DNA from: Caenorhabditis elegans
Lineage: Eukaryota; Nematoda; Chromadorea; Rhabditida; Rhabditidae
Length of the DNA stretch: 64,000 nt
Direction of reading: 5' to 3'
NCBI RefSeq assembly: GCF_000002985.6
Contig: NC_003283.11
Location: 7,006,001-7,070,000, forward strand
Of this stretch, positions 1 through 11,358 are shown piece by piece. The position numbers and the translations under genes were made by a program. The notes under the pieces were generated by a model. It saw nothing but the letters and a program-made list of their open reading frames with translations, had not been told where the DNA came from and searched no databases. Numbering within the stretch: position 1 is the stretch's first letter; every line of letters starts with the position of its first letter.

Positions 1-340
1 TTATTCAAAATCTGGAACTTGACAATTGTAATAAATTGAAATCACGATGCACTAAACAAATTTGTTACTTAATCTAAAGTAAAAGTTATTTTGATACACA
101 AGGTCCTGAGAGATTTTAAATCACGTTTCCAACATCAAACTTTTCACACACTACGAGTTCGAAGAGTTCGATCTTTGAAATGATCACTACCAATAAAAAA
201 TAATTCAACTTAAAAACTAGTTCGGATCAAATCAAACACATACCATCATCAAATATAACCCTCATATCGTCAGATTATCCTTTTCATTCTCCTTCATTCT
301 ACCATTTCTACCATTTCTACCATTTCTGTTTAACCGGACA

Positions 341-713
341 ATGTGCCGATTTCTCGTCGCCCTCCTTTTTACGGCAATTTCTGTCTATGCAGGAGCTCCA
401 ACAGGTTTGTTGCATTCAGTTTTAGATCTAAAAATAAAATAATTCAGCCGAGGAAGCAAAAGCTGAAGTAGTTGCCGCCGGTGTCTCTGAGGCCGCCGCT
501 GATGGAATTTTAAAGATTGCGGAGACCTACAAGGGCCAATTCGAGGCAGCAAAAGGTGATCGGGAAGCTGGAAAGAATGTTTTTCACACATTCCACGCAG
601 AGGTTGATAAGTACATGGAAACACAATCGGAAGACGACCAGATTGCTTACAAGGCATTTGTTGATAAGAAGAAGGCCGAGCTTCAAAAACGTAACAGTAC
701 ACCAAAGGCTTAG
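341..713 (+). CDS. SXP/RAL-2-like small secreted protein
   Basis: Two exons (341-404, 448-713) joined in frame give a protein of about 109 residues. The first 17 residues (MCRFLVALLFTAISVYA) form a signal peptide. The rest has the helical pattern of the nematode SXP/RAL-2 (DUF148) family: an AAGVSEAAADGI stretch, then a KAFVDKKKAEL-type end. These proteins are secreted and reported to bind divalent cations; the in vivo role is unknown. The closest relatives in the window are at 45728-46119 and 46798-47197, which share the MC-start signal peptide and an intron after a single base of a codon. The intron is 43 nt. The stop is TAG at 711-713. The first ATG with a signal peptide was taken as the start. 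Confidence 0.85.
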
Positions 714-1565
714 ATAATCATGGAAGATCTATATTTGGTTAATAATCTGCTGAGAAAGTATTTGTCATTTATATGTCTTCTAAAATTAATTATTTGGATA
801 AAGTACTACATATTCAGATTTATATGAAGATAGAGAACCAGGGAGTTTTGTATAATGGTAAAAAATGGCTTGAGTCGAATATTTAGAATTTAAATCTCGA
901 AGCCTTTGCCCAAGGTTTTAAGACTTCTCCCATCACAAATTCAAGCAAAAAGCCCTTCTTACAAAAATAGTTTTTTTTAATATTAAGTGAAAGTTTATGA
1001 AACATCTCCACCTCGGGAATGCGGACAGGCGTTTCAAGCTTATTTTTATTTTAGTTTATGATTTAATTTTGTTCAAGCCTTGCATACACCAAATAATGAA
1101 ACGCAAAAGCGAGAGAAATTTTAATTTTTTAAAGCGCAAATCAATATAGCAGTGGACATTTGTAAGCGCATTCGGAAGCAGCACTTCCGAAGTGGTTCAG
1201 AAAAAGGGTTTTAGGACTTTTCGCTTGCTATATCAGTTTGTTTCTTCACGATTTTTAAATAAGTGAATAAATTTTCAAAAAACAAATAACTTCGCATAAA
1301 GATGAATATAATTATTTATTCGGATGTCACAAGATTATTCAGAATTAAAAAATGTAACGGAAACAAACGTTCAATACGCTCCCAGTGGTGTTACAGGCTG
1401 AAGATTTTGATTTAGTTTCTTGATCTCCTACTTTTGTTCATATTTTTCTATCAAGTTTGTGTCTTGTGCAGTTCATTTGAAAAACACGAAATTTTTTCTG
1501 ATCGAGATCTCAAAATTGATATCGATGGCGAACAATTTCGGTTCATGCCTTCGGCCCGGTCATCC
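714..1565. other. Intergenic, nothing recognised
   Basis: AT-rich spacer between two secreted-protein genes. I see no open frame or repeat worth naming; the last 100 bases are the promoter of the next gene. Confidence 0.5.
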
Positions 1566-1572
1566 TATAAAA
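1566..1572 (+). promoter_or_regulatory. TATA box of the 1612 gene
   Basis: TATAAAA lies 46 bases before the ATG at 1612. The paralogue at 3983 has the same arrangement with its box at 3941. Confidence 0.6.
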
Positions 1573-1611
1573 GAGTCTGATAGAACCAAAATATAATAAG
1601 AAAGTTTAAAC

Positions 1612-2224
1612 ATGAGAACACTTCCTATTCTTCTTCTTGTCATAGTCGGCGTTGTCTACTGTTATCCATTGAACGAGGACAATGTCGATTTGGAATCGGA
1701 TGTTGCCGAGATGGAGGGAGCTGAGTTGGACAGAGTGAAGAGAGCAAGTGATCATAAACTTGAGAAGAAGTTGGATGAAATCGTGAGTTACTACCATATT
1801 TGATGGTAACTAATGAAAATTCAAAATTTCAGATGGAAAAGGTCGAGAAGATCAAGGACAAGATTGAAGAGAATAAGGAAAAACGTGTAAGTAATTAAAG
1901 CGTATTAAAGTTGACTTGGTTTGCTTAAAAATATTTTATAAAAAATTGTATAACACATGAAATTTATGTTTTATATTAATAGTATGTTTTAAACTCATCT
2001 TTATTTATTTTTAATTTCAGGAGAAGAAGAATAAGAAGAAGGGAAACAAGAAGGACGAGGACGAGGAGGAGGAAGAGGATAAGGATAAGAAGAAGAAGGA
2101 CAAGAAGAAGAATAAGGATAGTGAAGAGGAAGAGGACAAGAAAAAGGATAAAAAGAAGAAGAATGATAGCAGCGATGAATCCGAAGAGGAAAACAAGAAG
2201 AGAAAGAACAAGAGAAAAAACTGA
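1612..2224 (+). CDS. Secreted Lys/Glu/Asp-rich protein with RVKR cleavage site (short paralogue)
   Basis: Three exons (1612-1782, 1833-1886, 2021-2224), every one a whole number of codons, give a protein of 142 residues. Residues 1-17 (MRTLPILLLVIVGVVYC) are a signal peptide. An acidic stretch follows, ending in RVKR, a furin-type proprotein site at about residue 45. The second exon codes 18 residues of predicted helix. The last exon is almost only Lys, Asp, Glu, Asn and Ser, with KDKKKK units. It is a clear paralogue of the gene at 3983: same signal peptide, same RVKR, same 54-nt second exon. I do not recognise a named family. The mature part should be disordered and highly charged; a role in binding ions or polyanions outside the cell is only a guess. 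A TATA box precedes it, and AATAAA follows the stop at about 2279. Confidence 0.8.
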
Positions 2225-3940
2225 ACAGCTTTACTTTTCATGTGAATAGTAGTTTCTTGTATTATCATTTCGACATCAATAATAAACCTTTGAAATTCTA
2301 CAAACTTAAATTTATGTAGTAATTTCACGGAATTCGATATTTTAATTTGAATCAATAGATTTGATTTGTAGATGTGCACATTTTTGAGAGGCAAACAATT
2401 AAAATTAAATCATTATTTTTCTTTAAAAAAACAGTTAGCAAAGTCAGATTCAATTACTTCTGAAAATGGAGGAAAGGCCAGACTTTGGATCGAACATTAA
2501 AAAAAAAACAAAGTACTTTTGGAGTTTTCATTTTTTCATCGCTCTTTAATTTATGTTTTGATAAATTATCCGTTGCGGAACTGAAAAGTTGCCAAAATTT
2601 GCGTAGTGAAAATAGGTATTTTTCCACAACTTTGAACCACCATGACTTTTTAGATCAAGAAATGTTCAGAGCGTCTCACTACGAAATTCGGTAATTCTGG
2701 CCTGCTTTAGGTCTCAAAACGCAACGTCTAAGATTGCTGTATTCCACCTTAGAAAGTTTTAAAAAATTGAAAAATATGGTGAAACACAACTGCTCAGAAC
2801 AATATTTAACTGAAAAAAACCTGTTTTGTAAAGTTAAGGTAAAAAAAAACGATCTAAAATTATCCCTTTTATACAATACAGAGCCCGATCTATTTTCTGT
2901 CTTGTGCTGCTTATAAAAAAATTCACGACAGTTGCTTCTTGTCATTATATTTTTCAAAACTATCTTCTAGTTGACGCTCAAGAAATCATGGACCTTGAAA
3001 CCTTGTGTTCTCGGTCAGCTCTAGACTCTCTGTCCAATCCACACTCTTTAAATTTTTTTTTTTGAAAAAGCATTCGTAAAGTATCGGTGGAGTTCAAAAG
3101 GTTGAACTATTCGATTCTTGGTTCAAAGTTGTTTTATCGATGTGATTGACAGCTCGAGACCACATAAATAGCACCAGAGAATAACCAAAAATTCAGTTGA
3201 TCCAAGATTTTTGAATCCGAAAATTTTTCAGAAAAATCATTTTTAGTTTCCGTTTTAATTCAATATTATGTTTCTCTCCGATATTTTTTCGCTAATGAAA
3301 ATAAATAAATAACAGATTTTTATTAGTATTGCACCTCAAACATTGTTGAAAATTTAAACCTGCATTATCTATTGGTGTTGCACTCAGGTTCAGTTGCGAG
3401 AGCCACTTCTATAACACAGTTTTTAAATCTCATTTTTGATGATTGTTTTCAAATTATCGAAAAAAATAATTTTCACATTGTATTTTTGATACAACAATCG
3501 ATAATTAACTGTTTACATACACATAACCTATTTTGTAAAATTAAAAAAAAAAACTTACAATTAGAACATTAGTCATGTGGTCATTTCAATTTTTAAAAAA
3601 TACTGTAGATAGCGATGAACAAAAATATCAACATTACCAATTTGACAAAAAAAGTCATTAATGCTGTTTCATTGTAAACTTGAATGGAAATTTCCTTTCG
3701 ATTTTTGACTCATAATAATTCAGATTCAAAAGAAATGCATGAATGATTCATTTTCGATTCATTTCATTTCAAGTGGGTTTGAAATTTTGTCGAACTTCAT
3801 ATCAAAAATCTGTTTTGTAAAGTTCTTCATCTCCTGTCTTGTGTCTTCTGTCCCGACTTTGTCAAATGAAAAGAAAACTTTTTTCAACATCAAAATCTCT
3901 AGTTCGATATCATCTTTATCAATTCGTGATCTTTCTCCAC
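2225..3940. other. Intergenic, scattered degenerate repeats only
   Basis: AT-rich spacer of 1.7 kb between the two paralogous charged-protein genes. I see short open frames without start or splice support and poly-A/T runs, and no gene. Confidence 0.45.
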
Positions 3941-3947
3941 TATAAAA
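3941..3947 (+). promoter_or_regulatory. TATA box of the 3983 gene
   Basis: TATAAAA lies 42 bases before the ATG at 3983, matching the spacing in the paralogue at 1612. Confidence 0.6.
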
Positions 3948-3982
3948 GTAACTATCCATTTTTTGGGAGGTATTCTTCTAAC

Positions 3983-6244
3983 ATGCGGACATTACCTATA
4001 CTTATCCTTGCCATTATTGGCGTTGCCTACTGTTATCCGGTTGATCAGGATTCTTTAAATGCAGAAGTTGAAACTAAAACTGATCTTGTCAAGATGGGAA
4101 GTGATTCCGATTCTGATTCCGATTCACAGAGAGTGAAGAGAAGTGGACAGGGATTGGAAAAAGCTGTTGAAAAAATTGTAAGTTTTTTCGGTGTTTTTGT
4201 GAGTTATTATAAGTTTTTCGTTTTAGATTGAGAAAGTAGAAGATATCAAAAACAAGATCCAGGAACACAGAGAAAATCGGGTAAGTTCAGATGATCTCTA
4301 AATATCTCTAGATATTGTTTTGTTTGAGAATAAAAAACAGAGAATATAGAAAACTTTCTGAAAACAAATCTTTACAGATGAGGCACGGTGAAAGGGGAAG
4401 GGTATGAATTTAAAAACTAAACTTATAGCATTCATAAAGCCATAACAAACGCTAATAACCTGCTATAACACTTTCCTTACTCATCAATATGGTTTTTTTC
4501 TTCAGGGAAGACACGGACACCATGGAAGACATGGAATGGGAAGACATGGAGGACATGGAAGACGAAACAAAAGTGGTTCTGATTCGGATTCGTCGGATTC
4601 TTCAGAAGATAAAAAGAAGAGAAAGCAGATGAGGGATAAGAAGAAGCAGGAGGAAGAAGATAAGAAGAAGGAGGAGGAGGAGGTGAGTTATCTGATTGGA
4701 ATGGCATTTGCAGTAGCAAATCAGGAATCATGTAAATGTTAGAATTCAGTGGAAAACACTTGAGGATACTAGTCATCTCTAGATTCTCTTGATCGTTTTT
4801 CCGATTTGGGGTTTTTTTATATCAGTTTTAATTTTTCATTTTGTTGATTGAAGCTAGTATGAAAATATAGGCGCTTATGAGTTCAATTCACTTGTTGACT
4901 GAAATTTCCAGTGAAATGTACCCATCATTTGTCTGGAAAAATTATCAGGTACTCAACAAATTTTATAAACAATATTCCGAAGATATCCCGAGATATATTT
5001 TTTCTGTTTGAGATAGCATTGTGTGACATGAAACTTGATTTTTTTTTAAATCACCAATACGAAATTATTATATTGGCATTTTTGTTGGAATGTTATGGAA
5101 GAGTAAAAAATTCCAGGCAAATGGGTGTTTGAGTAGACTATTCACGGTCACGTAGCGTTTGAGATATTGTCCATCAAGACTAATTGAAGCCTCACTCTTT
5201 TTTTTTTAAATCTGAATATTTTTTAATGACAAAAAACCAATAACTTCCTTCGAGTTTTTTGGAGGAAGACAAATAAAACTATCACTAGACCAAATATATA
5301 ATGTAACACCGGTGAAACTTGAGATTTAATATTTCAGAAAGACAAAAAGAAGAAGGATAAGAAGAAGGAAGAAGATGATGAGGAGGAAGAGCAAAAAGAT
5401 AAGAAAAAAAAAGACGAGAAGAATGACGATGATGATGAAGAAGACAAGAAGAAAGACAAGAAGAAAAAGAAGGATGATAATGATGAGGAGGAAAAAGAGA
5501 AAGATAAGAAAAAGAAGGACAAGAAAAAGGACGATGATGACGATGAAGATGAAAATGATAAGAAAAAGGATAAGAAAAAAAAGAAGGATGACAAGGATGA
5601 TGATGAGAATGAGGATGACAAAAAGAAGGACAAAAAGAAAAAGAAGGATGATAAGGAAAAGGATGATGATGATGAGGAAGAGAAGGATAAGAAAAAGAAA
5701 GACAAAAAGAAGAATGACGACGACGAAGAAGATAAAAAGAAGGACAAGAAAAAGAAAAAGGACGATGATGACGATGAGGATGAGGATAATAAGAAAAAGG
5801 ATAAGAAAAAGAAGAAGGATGATAAGGATGATGAAGATGAGGAAAAGGAGAAGGACAAGAAGAAAAAGGATAAGAAAAAAGATGATGACGATGACGATGA
5901 TGAAAAAGAGAAAAAAGATAAAAAGAAGAAAGATGATAAGGATGATGATGAGGATGAAGACAAAGATGATAAGAAGAAAAAGAAGGATGATGTAGATGAT
6001 GACATGAAAAAAGACAAGAAAAAGAAGGTGGGTCAAGATTTAAGATTTTGGAACATGATTTTTCACATTCAGTGTAATTTAACTTTTTTTCGATAAAAAC
6101 AAAACTTCTCATAGAATCTAAAATTATTAAAATCATTCAAGGAATCCCTTTTTGCTTAAAAGTTCACAAAAATATTATCAATTGCAGGAGGATGACGATA
6201 AAGAGGATGAAGATGACAAGAAAAAGGACAAAAAGAAGAACTAA
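3983..6244 (+). CDS. Secreted Lys/Asp-repeat protein with RVKR cleavage site (long paralogue)
   Basis: Six exons: 3983-4177, 4227-4280, 4378-4401, 4506-4682, 5338-6027, 6188-6244. All are multiples of three, so all introns are phase 0. The protein is 398 residues. It starts with the signal peptide MRTLPILILAIIGVAYC, then an acidic DSDSDSDS run and RVKR, then an 18-residue helix exon like its neighbour at 1612. A Gly-His-Arg-rich part with GRHG repeats follows (exons 3-4), then a Ser-Asp run. The 690-nt fifth exon codes 230 residues that are nearly all Lys, Asp or Glu, in irregular KKDKKKKD / DDDDE blocks. The coding strand there is almost pure purine plus T, which keeps all reverse frames open. 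Extra exons compared with its paralogue suggest tandem duplication followed by repeat growth. I recognise no family. The His/Arg part could bind metals; this is inference. Confidence 0.8.
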
Positions 6245-6883
6245 TTATAGACATGATGTTATAGAATTCGCCGATTTCCAACCAAAGCTAATAAATTTGT
6301 AAATACTACAGGCTCACTATTTGAAAAACGAATTTATGATACAATCAAATTTTTCACTGTACATATTTGTACATTCTGTACACTGTACAATACATTATTA
6401 ATATTTTCTGGCGTTTTTATTGGTCGTAACCTGTTTTTCAGCGAATAACAGTCATAATATGTATATTTCCAATATTAACTGAACGTTATCATTTTTCTTG
6501 CGAAAATTTCTAGAACACTGCTATGAAACCACTGCTTCATTAGTTTCTGGGAAAAACTTCTCATTGTTTTGATATTTTTTTACTAAGGCAACTTCAAAAT
6601 GGTAGTCTTGATGTTATTGGTCTATCGTTAAAACTAGAAATACACAATTATTTTTAATTTGTGTACGTGTCTAGTGTAGTCAATCAGAAGGAATTCTAGT
6701 TAGAAAAAATTCGTGCGAACTCATAATTTCCTAATTTTCATGTCTAGCACAAACTCAAATTGCACCTGTTGTACCTCCGAAAGCAACTGATTTATTTGGT
6801 TATTCTATTATTCACAATCAGCTCTATCTTAAAATAATACGGAACAAGTTTCACACCACGGTTTCACGTGGCCAATCCTCAAA
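6245..6883. other. Intergenic
   Basis: AT-rich spacer with no coding signal seen. Its last 200 bases should hold the promoter of the srw receptor. Confidence 0.45.
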
Positions 6884-8412
6884 ATGCCCTACGAAATTTG
6901 TTTTACTTGCTTGGATATGGAAGGAATGCAAAGTTGCAACAAGCTTGATTTAATGTTTCCGGGATACAAAAAATATACTGCAAAAACGTTGTGCAAAATT
7001 GATGAGTTCATTGGGTAAGTACCCCACGGCTCCAAAATGAGTTTATTATTTGAACAAATGTTGAATTATTTTTAATATTTTCAGCTCTTTTTCGATGAAT
7101 ATTTTAGCATTTGATCCTTATATTTCACTTGTCAGCATTATCATAAACATACTTCATATCGTGGTTCTAACGAGAAAACCATTACGAAGTTCGTCAATCA
7201 ATGTAATTATGGCAGCTGTTGCAATTTTTGACGTTGGGGCCCAACTCCGTCCGGTGCAGATCGCGATAGTGGATATAGTGAATTTATTCTATCCGTGTGT
7301 TCTTCAATTAGACTCATACAATCAGCTTATATCAGAAATAGCTCTCGAAACAATTAAAGATTATTCGAGAAGATGCTCAACGTGGCTGTGTTTTCTGGTT
7401 GCATTAATACGAACATTAGTGGTTCGAAATCCAATGAATTCAAATTACGAAAGACTGACATACTCATCTACAGCTATTGTTTTTATTCTCATTGTCGTAG
7501 TTTTCAGCGGTCTTTTCAATATTTATCAATTATTTTCATATAAAATTGCCGAAGAGGAAAAATTTGATGTGTGCTTTGATTACGTGAAAGCTTATTTTCG
7601 AGACTACACCCAGCTTTTTTTGAAAAACAATAGTAGATTGCTCAAACTTTGGAACTTTGTTAACGCTCTCGCATCTTTTGTGAGTTTAACAAATCTTTAA
7701 AATTAAAAGCAATTATTAAATCTGTGATGACTTTTGTAACAGCCATAGGCCGCACATCTAGCGTTGCCTCCTCCCAATTTTATGAGCTGGAAACGATGTG
7801 TTTTTTTTCCAAACTACAGTAATCATGCAGTACTCCAATCATTGAAACAAATCATTGCAGATTATCCCATCTGTCGCCTTTCCTCTAGTTACCATCTTTC
7901 TAATCAGAGAACTTTTGAAAGCGGACAAAATGCGGAGAAAAATGACATCTACTTCGAGCAAATTGAAAGAGTCCCGGAATACTACAAAAGTTGTTGTATA
8001 CAACACCATCATATTCAGCATAGTTTTATTCCCAATCGGTGTCACTATGGGATTTCAGTATTTGTTTATAGAAATCAAAGGAATAACGTAAGATTTTCAT
8101 CATCTTATTTTGCTTTTTTGGAAGAATATTCAAAAAAATTTCAGACGAATTTTTGAATATCTAGGATTTGTTTTTTCAATGTTTTTTTCTGCAAACACAA
8201 TGTCTCATTTCATAATTTGTCTTTTAATTTCATCACAATATAATGATACTGCAAAATTATTGTGTACATGTTGTTGTTGTGCTCGGGTTCGTTTCTCGTC
8301 ATATATTTTGAATTTTACTTTCATTCTTCAGAATAAGAATAATAATACTTCTATCAGTTTGACGAGGACCTTTACAAATGGAGTATCGACTTCAATGAGC
8401 CCAATATCATAA
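6884..8412 (+). CDS. Serpentine chemoreceptor, srw family
   Basis: A seven-helix G-protein-coupled receptor of the nematode srw family, related to peptide receptors. Exons are 6884-7014, 7085-7679, 7861-8087 and 8145 onward. A 45-nt GT-AG intron at 8287-8331 is possible; removing it keeps the frame. Family marks are the conserved third-helix stretch ending LVVRNPM, the KESRNTTKVVVYNTIIFS sixth helix, and a seventh helix with NTMSHFIICLLISSQY. The C-terminal CTCCCCAR cluster may be palmitoylated. The first ATG at 6884 gives a short cysteine-containing extracellular N-terminus. The exact family member cannot be named by eye. Expression in a few sensory neurons would be typical of the family but is not shown here. 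Confidence 0.85.
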
Positions 8413-8613
8413 CTATTTATCAAGCAAATTTTAATTTGAAACAATTATCTGAACAGATATAATAATGTAATGTCAAAATACAAAAAAAAAACGGTAGGCA
8501 CGCTTCAGTGGGTACAAAGTACAGTTTTAAACCATATGCTTATTTAACATCGTATGTGAAATTGGAACTTTACAATTCGTCAGATAGATTATATACTCTC
8601 AAAACACAACAAT

Positions 8614-9938
8614 TTACTCTTTAACATATAATTTGACACATTCTTCGTCACCAACATTAACAAGGAATAACCGAATAAATCGATATTTTTCCACATCAAT
8701 AAAATTTGGTTTCATGAAAATGTACTTTTCGTCTTCTAGAACTTTGAAAATGAAATCATGGAATTTTTCCTTCTCCTTTTCACCGGTTTCCAACAGAGCA
8801 TTGTGAATTTCCACGTTCATTTGACAAATTTTAATTCCTTCCTTGTCAATTGTTCCGCCATTATGAACTTGATCAAGGAATGAAAATTCGTTGCCTTCGA
8901 CGTCAATCCAAAAAATATCAATTCGACTTCTCTTCACAAAATACTTTAAAAAGTATTCAGCTCCAACGTGCTCGGTGATTTCTTCCTTATATCGTCGAGT
9001 TTCTGATTTAATTTACCACATTGAACGTTAAAAAGAAAAAATCACAAACCTTGAAAAACTCGCGAGTTTTTCATTCCTCTCTCACCACTGATCGCGTATT
9101 TATAAAATTTCCCTCCAAGTTTATTTTCGTAAAGATCTTTATTCACAATACTTGAAGGATCTGATCCGTAGAATTCAATGTTGGGGTATAACTGAAAATA
9201 GATTTCATACAGATTTTTTGAAAGTTTCAGAATTTTCAGCAAATCCAATGTTCTAATTTTTTGGAAAAAAACTTTTATTCTAAAAATATAATACATTCAA
9301 AACTAATGTACTTAATTATTTGGAAAAAATTTGGATTTAAAAATTAAATAAATTTTCATTTTAATAAATTTAATCTGTTCTTTTGGTAGACTATTTACCT
9401 CATTTAGTTTGATTTCTGCTTTAATATCCTGACCTATTCCCAAAGTGACCATTGTCAGTGTTTCGTTCTGAAAAGGTTTCACATTATTTACGGTTTCAAA
9501 AAAAAAAACAAAATTCACCTTTCTTGGAAGTACGACATATTTAACTTCGTCTCGATTGGGCGTTGTTCGAACATCAAGAGATTGGTATTCTTGTAGGATG
9601 TCGCATTCTCTGACTATATTGGTGAAGGAAAAGTAAAACTGAAAGAAGTTTTTATGGTAAGAATAGAGTTTTCGGTCCAATACCTCAGTATACTTATCTT
9701 TCAGAGGCAAAAGTCTTGGATGCACACAGTCTCGGAACACTTTGAACAAGCTTTTACTTGTATTAGGCTTTTTAAATGCGTAAGAAAATAAAAAGCAGAC
9801 TACGATAAGTTTAATAATGAGGAACCTTCGAAGCCAACCTCTTTGAAAACATATATCTTCAAAAAATGTTTTATCTCTAAAATAAGTAGCTAAAGTTTAT
9901 TACCTTTTTTCAATCGAAACATATTTAACTGCAAAAGC
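8614..9938 (-). CDS. FkbM-type (Methyltransf_21) protein, membrane-anchored
   Basis: Minus-strand gene of about six exons. The C-terminal exon has IDIFWIDVEGNEF, the FkbM methyltransferase hallmark, followed by the NVEIHN region; an upstream exon has the family's IEFYGSDPS motif. An N-terminal hydrophobic stretch (LIIKLIVVCFLFSYAF) would act as a signal anchor, putting the enzyme domain in the secretory lumen. In order, the read exons end ...KYTE, ...VLPRK, ...IKLNE, ...RVFQ and the stop at 8614. The first exon is uncertain. An ATG at 9938 or 9920 joins to the next exon only through a weak acceptor about 9875 (..TAGAG), so the 5' end may differ or be damaged. The family is expanded in nematodes; substrates are unknown. 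Confidence 0.75.
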
Positions 9939-10189
9939 ATTCAAACAATAATAAGAAATGGTATTGTCGTGTAGATTTTCCTTTTACTTTCAATCCTTAT
10001 ATATGAAAATTGAAATAAGAATGTTTGGTAGATTTTATCGAAGTCTCCGAAAAAAAAGTCCCGTTCATTGACTGGTTTTTCTTGCATGAAAGTTGTTGGG
10101 ATTTTGACGATAAAAAAGTAGATGTGTTTTATGAAAATGTTAAATAGGAGAGGGATAGATATTTTATTTTTTAAAAAGCATTTTATTTA

Positions 10190-10765
10190 TTTTTTTAATT
10201 CCATCTTACAGAATAATTGAGTTCGTGTGGTGATCACTTCAGAACAACGACGAATGCTTTCAAAGTGACGTGTCATTTTTAAACGAGGTTTCAATGAATT
10301 ATGAATGTTGACATATATTCCAACGATGTGTTAACTGCTTTTCTTACTAGATTTATCAGAAGAAAATTGAGTTTTTAAAAGAATAGAAGAAGCAAGGTAT
10401 TGCTTACATTCTTCGAATTCATCAAGCCAATTGTCTAGAGCTCTCTTGTAGCCAGTTTCCACTAATCTTAACACAACCAGTTTCTCATATACGTTCTTAT
10501 TATGCACTACGCACTTGGCTGCAATCTTTCACATTTCCCAAACAGTATAAAGAACGTTTTTTGCTGCAAGTGCTCTAGAACTAATATTTTAATTATTGAA
10601 GTTTGTCGAATTGGGTTTTTTTCAAACTGTCCCGATACCATTCACGTTCAAAAACCGTATGTGTTTCAATCAATGTTTAACTTTTTTGCGAAATGCGAAC
10701 AAGTTTTTATTGGCAAATTCAATAAACTATTATCAAATCTGAAATAAAATCTGTCGTTTCAAATT
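10190..10765 (-). pseudogene. Decayed coding remnant of unknown family
   Basis: On the minus strand, several protein-like stretches follow each other but change frame. From high to low coordinates: one containing LLNLPIKTCSHFAKKLNI, one containing RQTSIIKILVLEHLQQKTFF, one containing VYEKLVVLRLVETGYKRAL, and one with HFESIRRCSEVITTRTQLFC. Stops or frame changes separate them, and only some can be explained by introns. I do not recognise the family. It could be a pseudogene or a gene with unusual splicing. The plus-strand 81-codon frame at 10502 lies antisense and looks less like protein. Confidence 0.4.
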
Positions 10766-11358
10766 CGTCAAGCGTCCCAAGATCAAGTTTCAGTTTGCGC
10801 AATTCGGTACGGTATAATTATGTGCCACTCTGAAGTGTAGGTGCCTATTATCTGATCCAGAATTTAAAATTTTAATTATTATATGTAGGTGCAATTAACA
10901 TAATTTGTCTATTTATCTGATAATTTTCATGATCATATTTAGTGCTGCTTCCACTTCATTCAACATGATTTCTGTACTGATGAGGTTTTAGGTTGAAAAT
11001 GAATTCTAATGAATTCGATTTTGCAATCTCATATTACTGTGATTCAAGTTTGGGCTTCTGGCAAGGGTGAGGCTGAGTCAGCTCTCAAAATTGAACGATA
11101 ACGAGAGAAGAAAAAGATTGCGCTTGTAACTCCTCACACCCAAAATCAGAAAATATTTTATAATCTAGACCATCTATTCGTTCAACTTCCAGAAATAAGG
11201 TCATTTGCAACCAATACGACGAGTCATAAGATTTTTGACATGTCAATCGGTTCAACTGTGTGCACTTTCCCACGCCATGAGAAAACAATGATTTCTTGCG
11301 ACTTTTGATCTTATCTTCTGGAGCACACCCACTTTATGTCCATTTTTAAAATATAACC

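Noticed and set aside
5285-6136. Three long minus-strand open frames (227-283 codons)
   Set aside because: They are shadows of the Lys/Asp repeat exon; a nearly C-free coding strand leaves few chances for stops on the other strand.
10502-10747. 81-codon plus frame with several cysteines
   Set aside because: Lies antisense to the more convincing minus-strand remnant.
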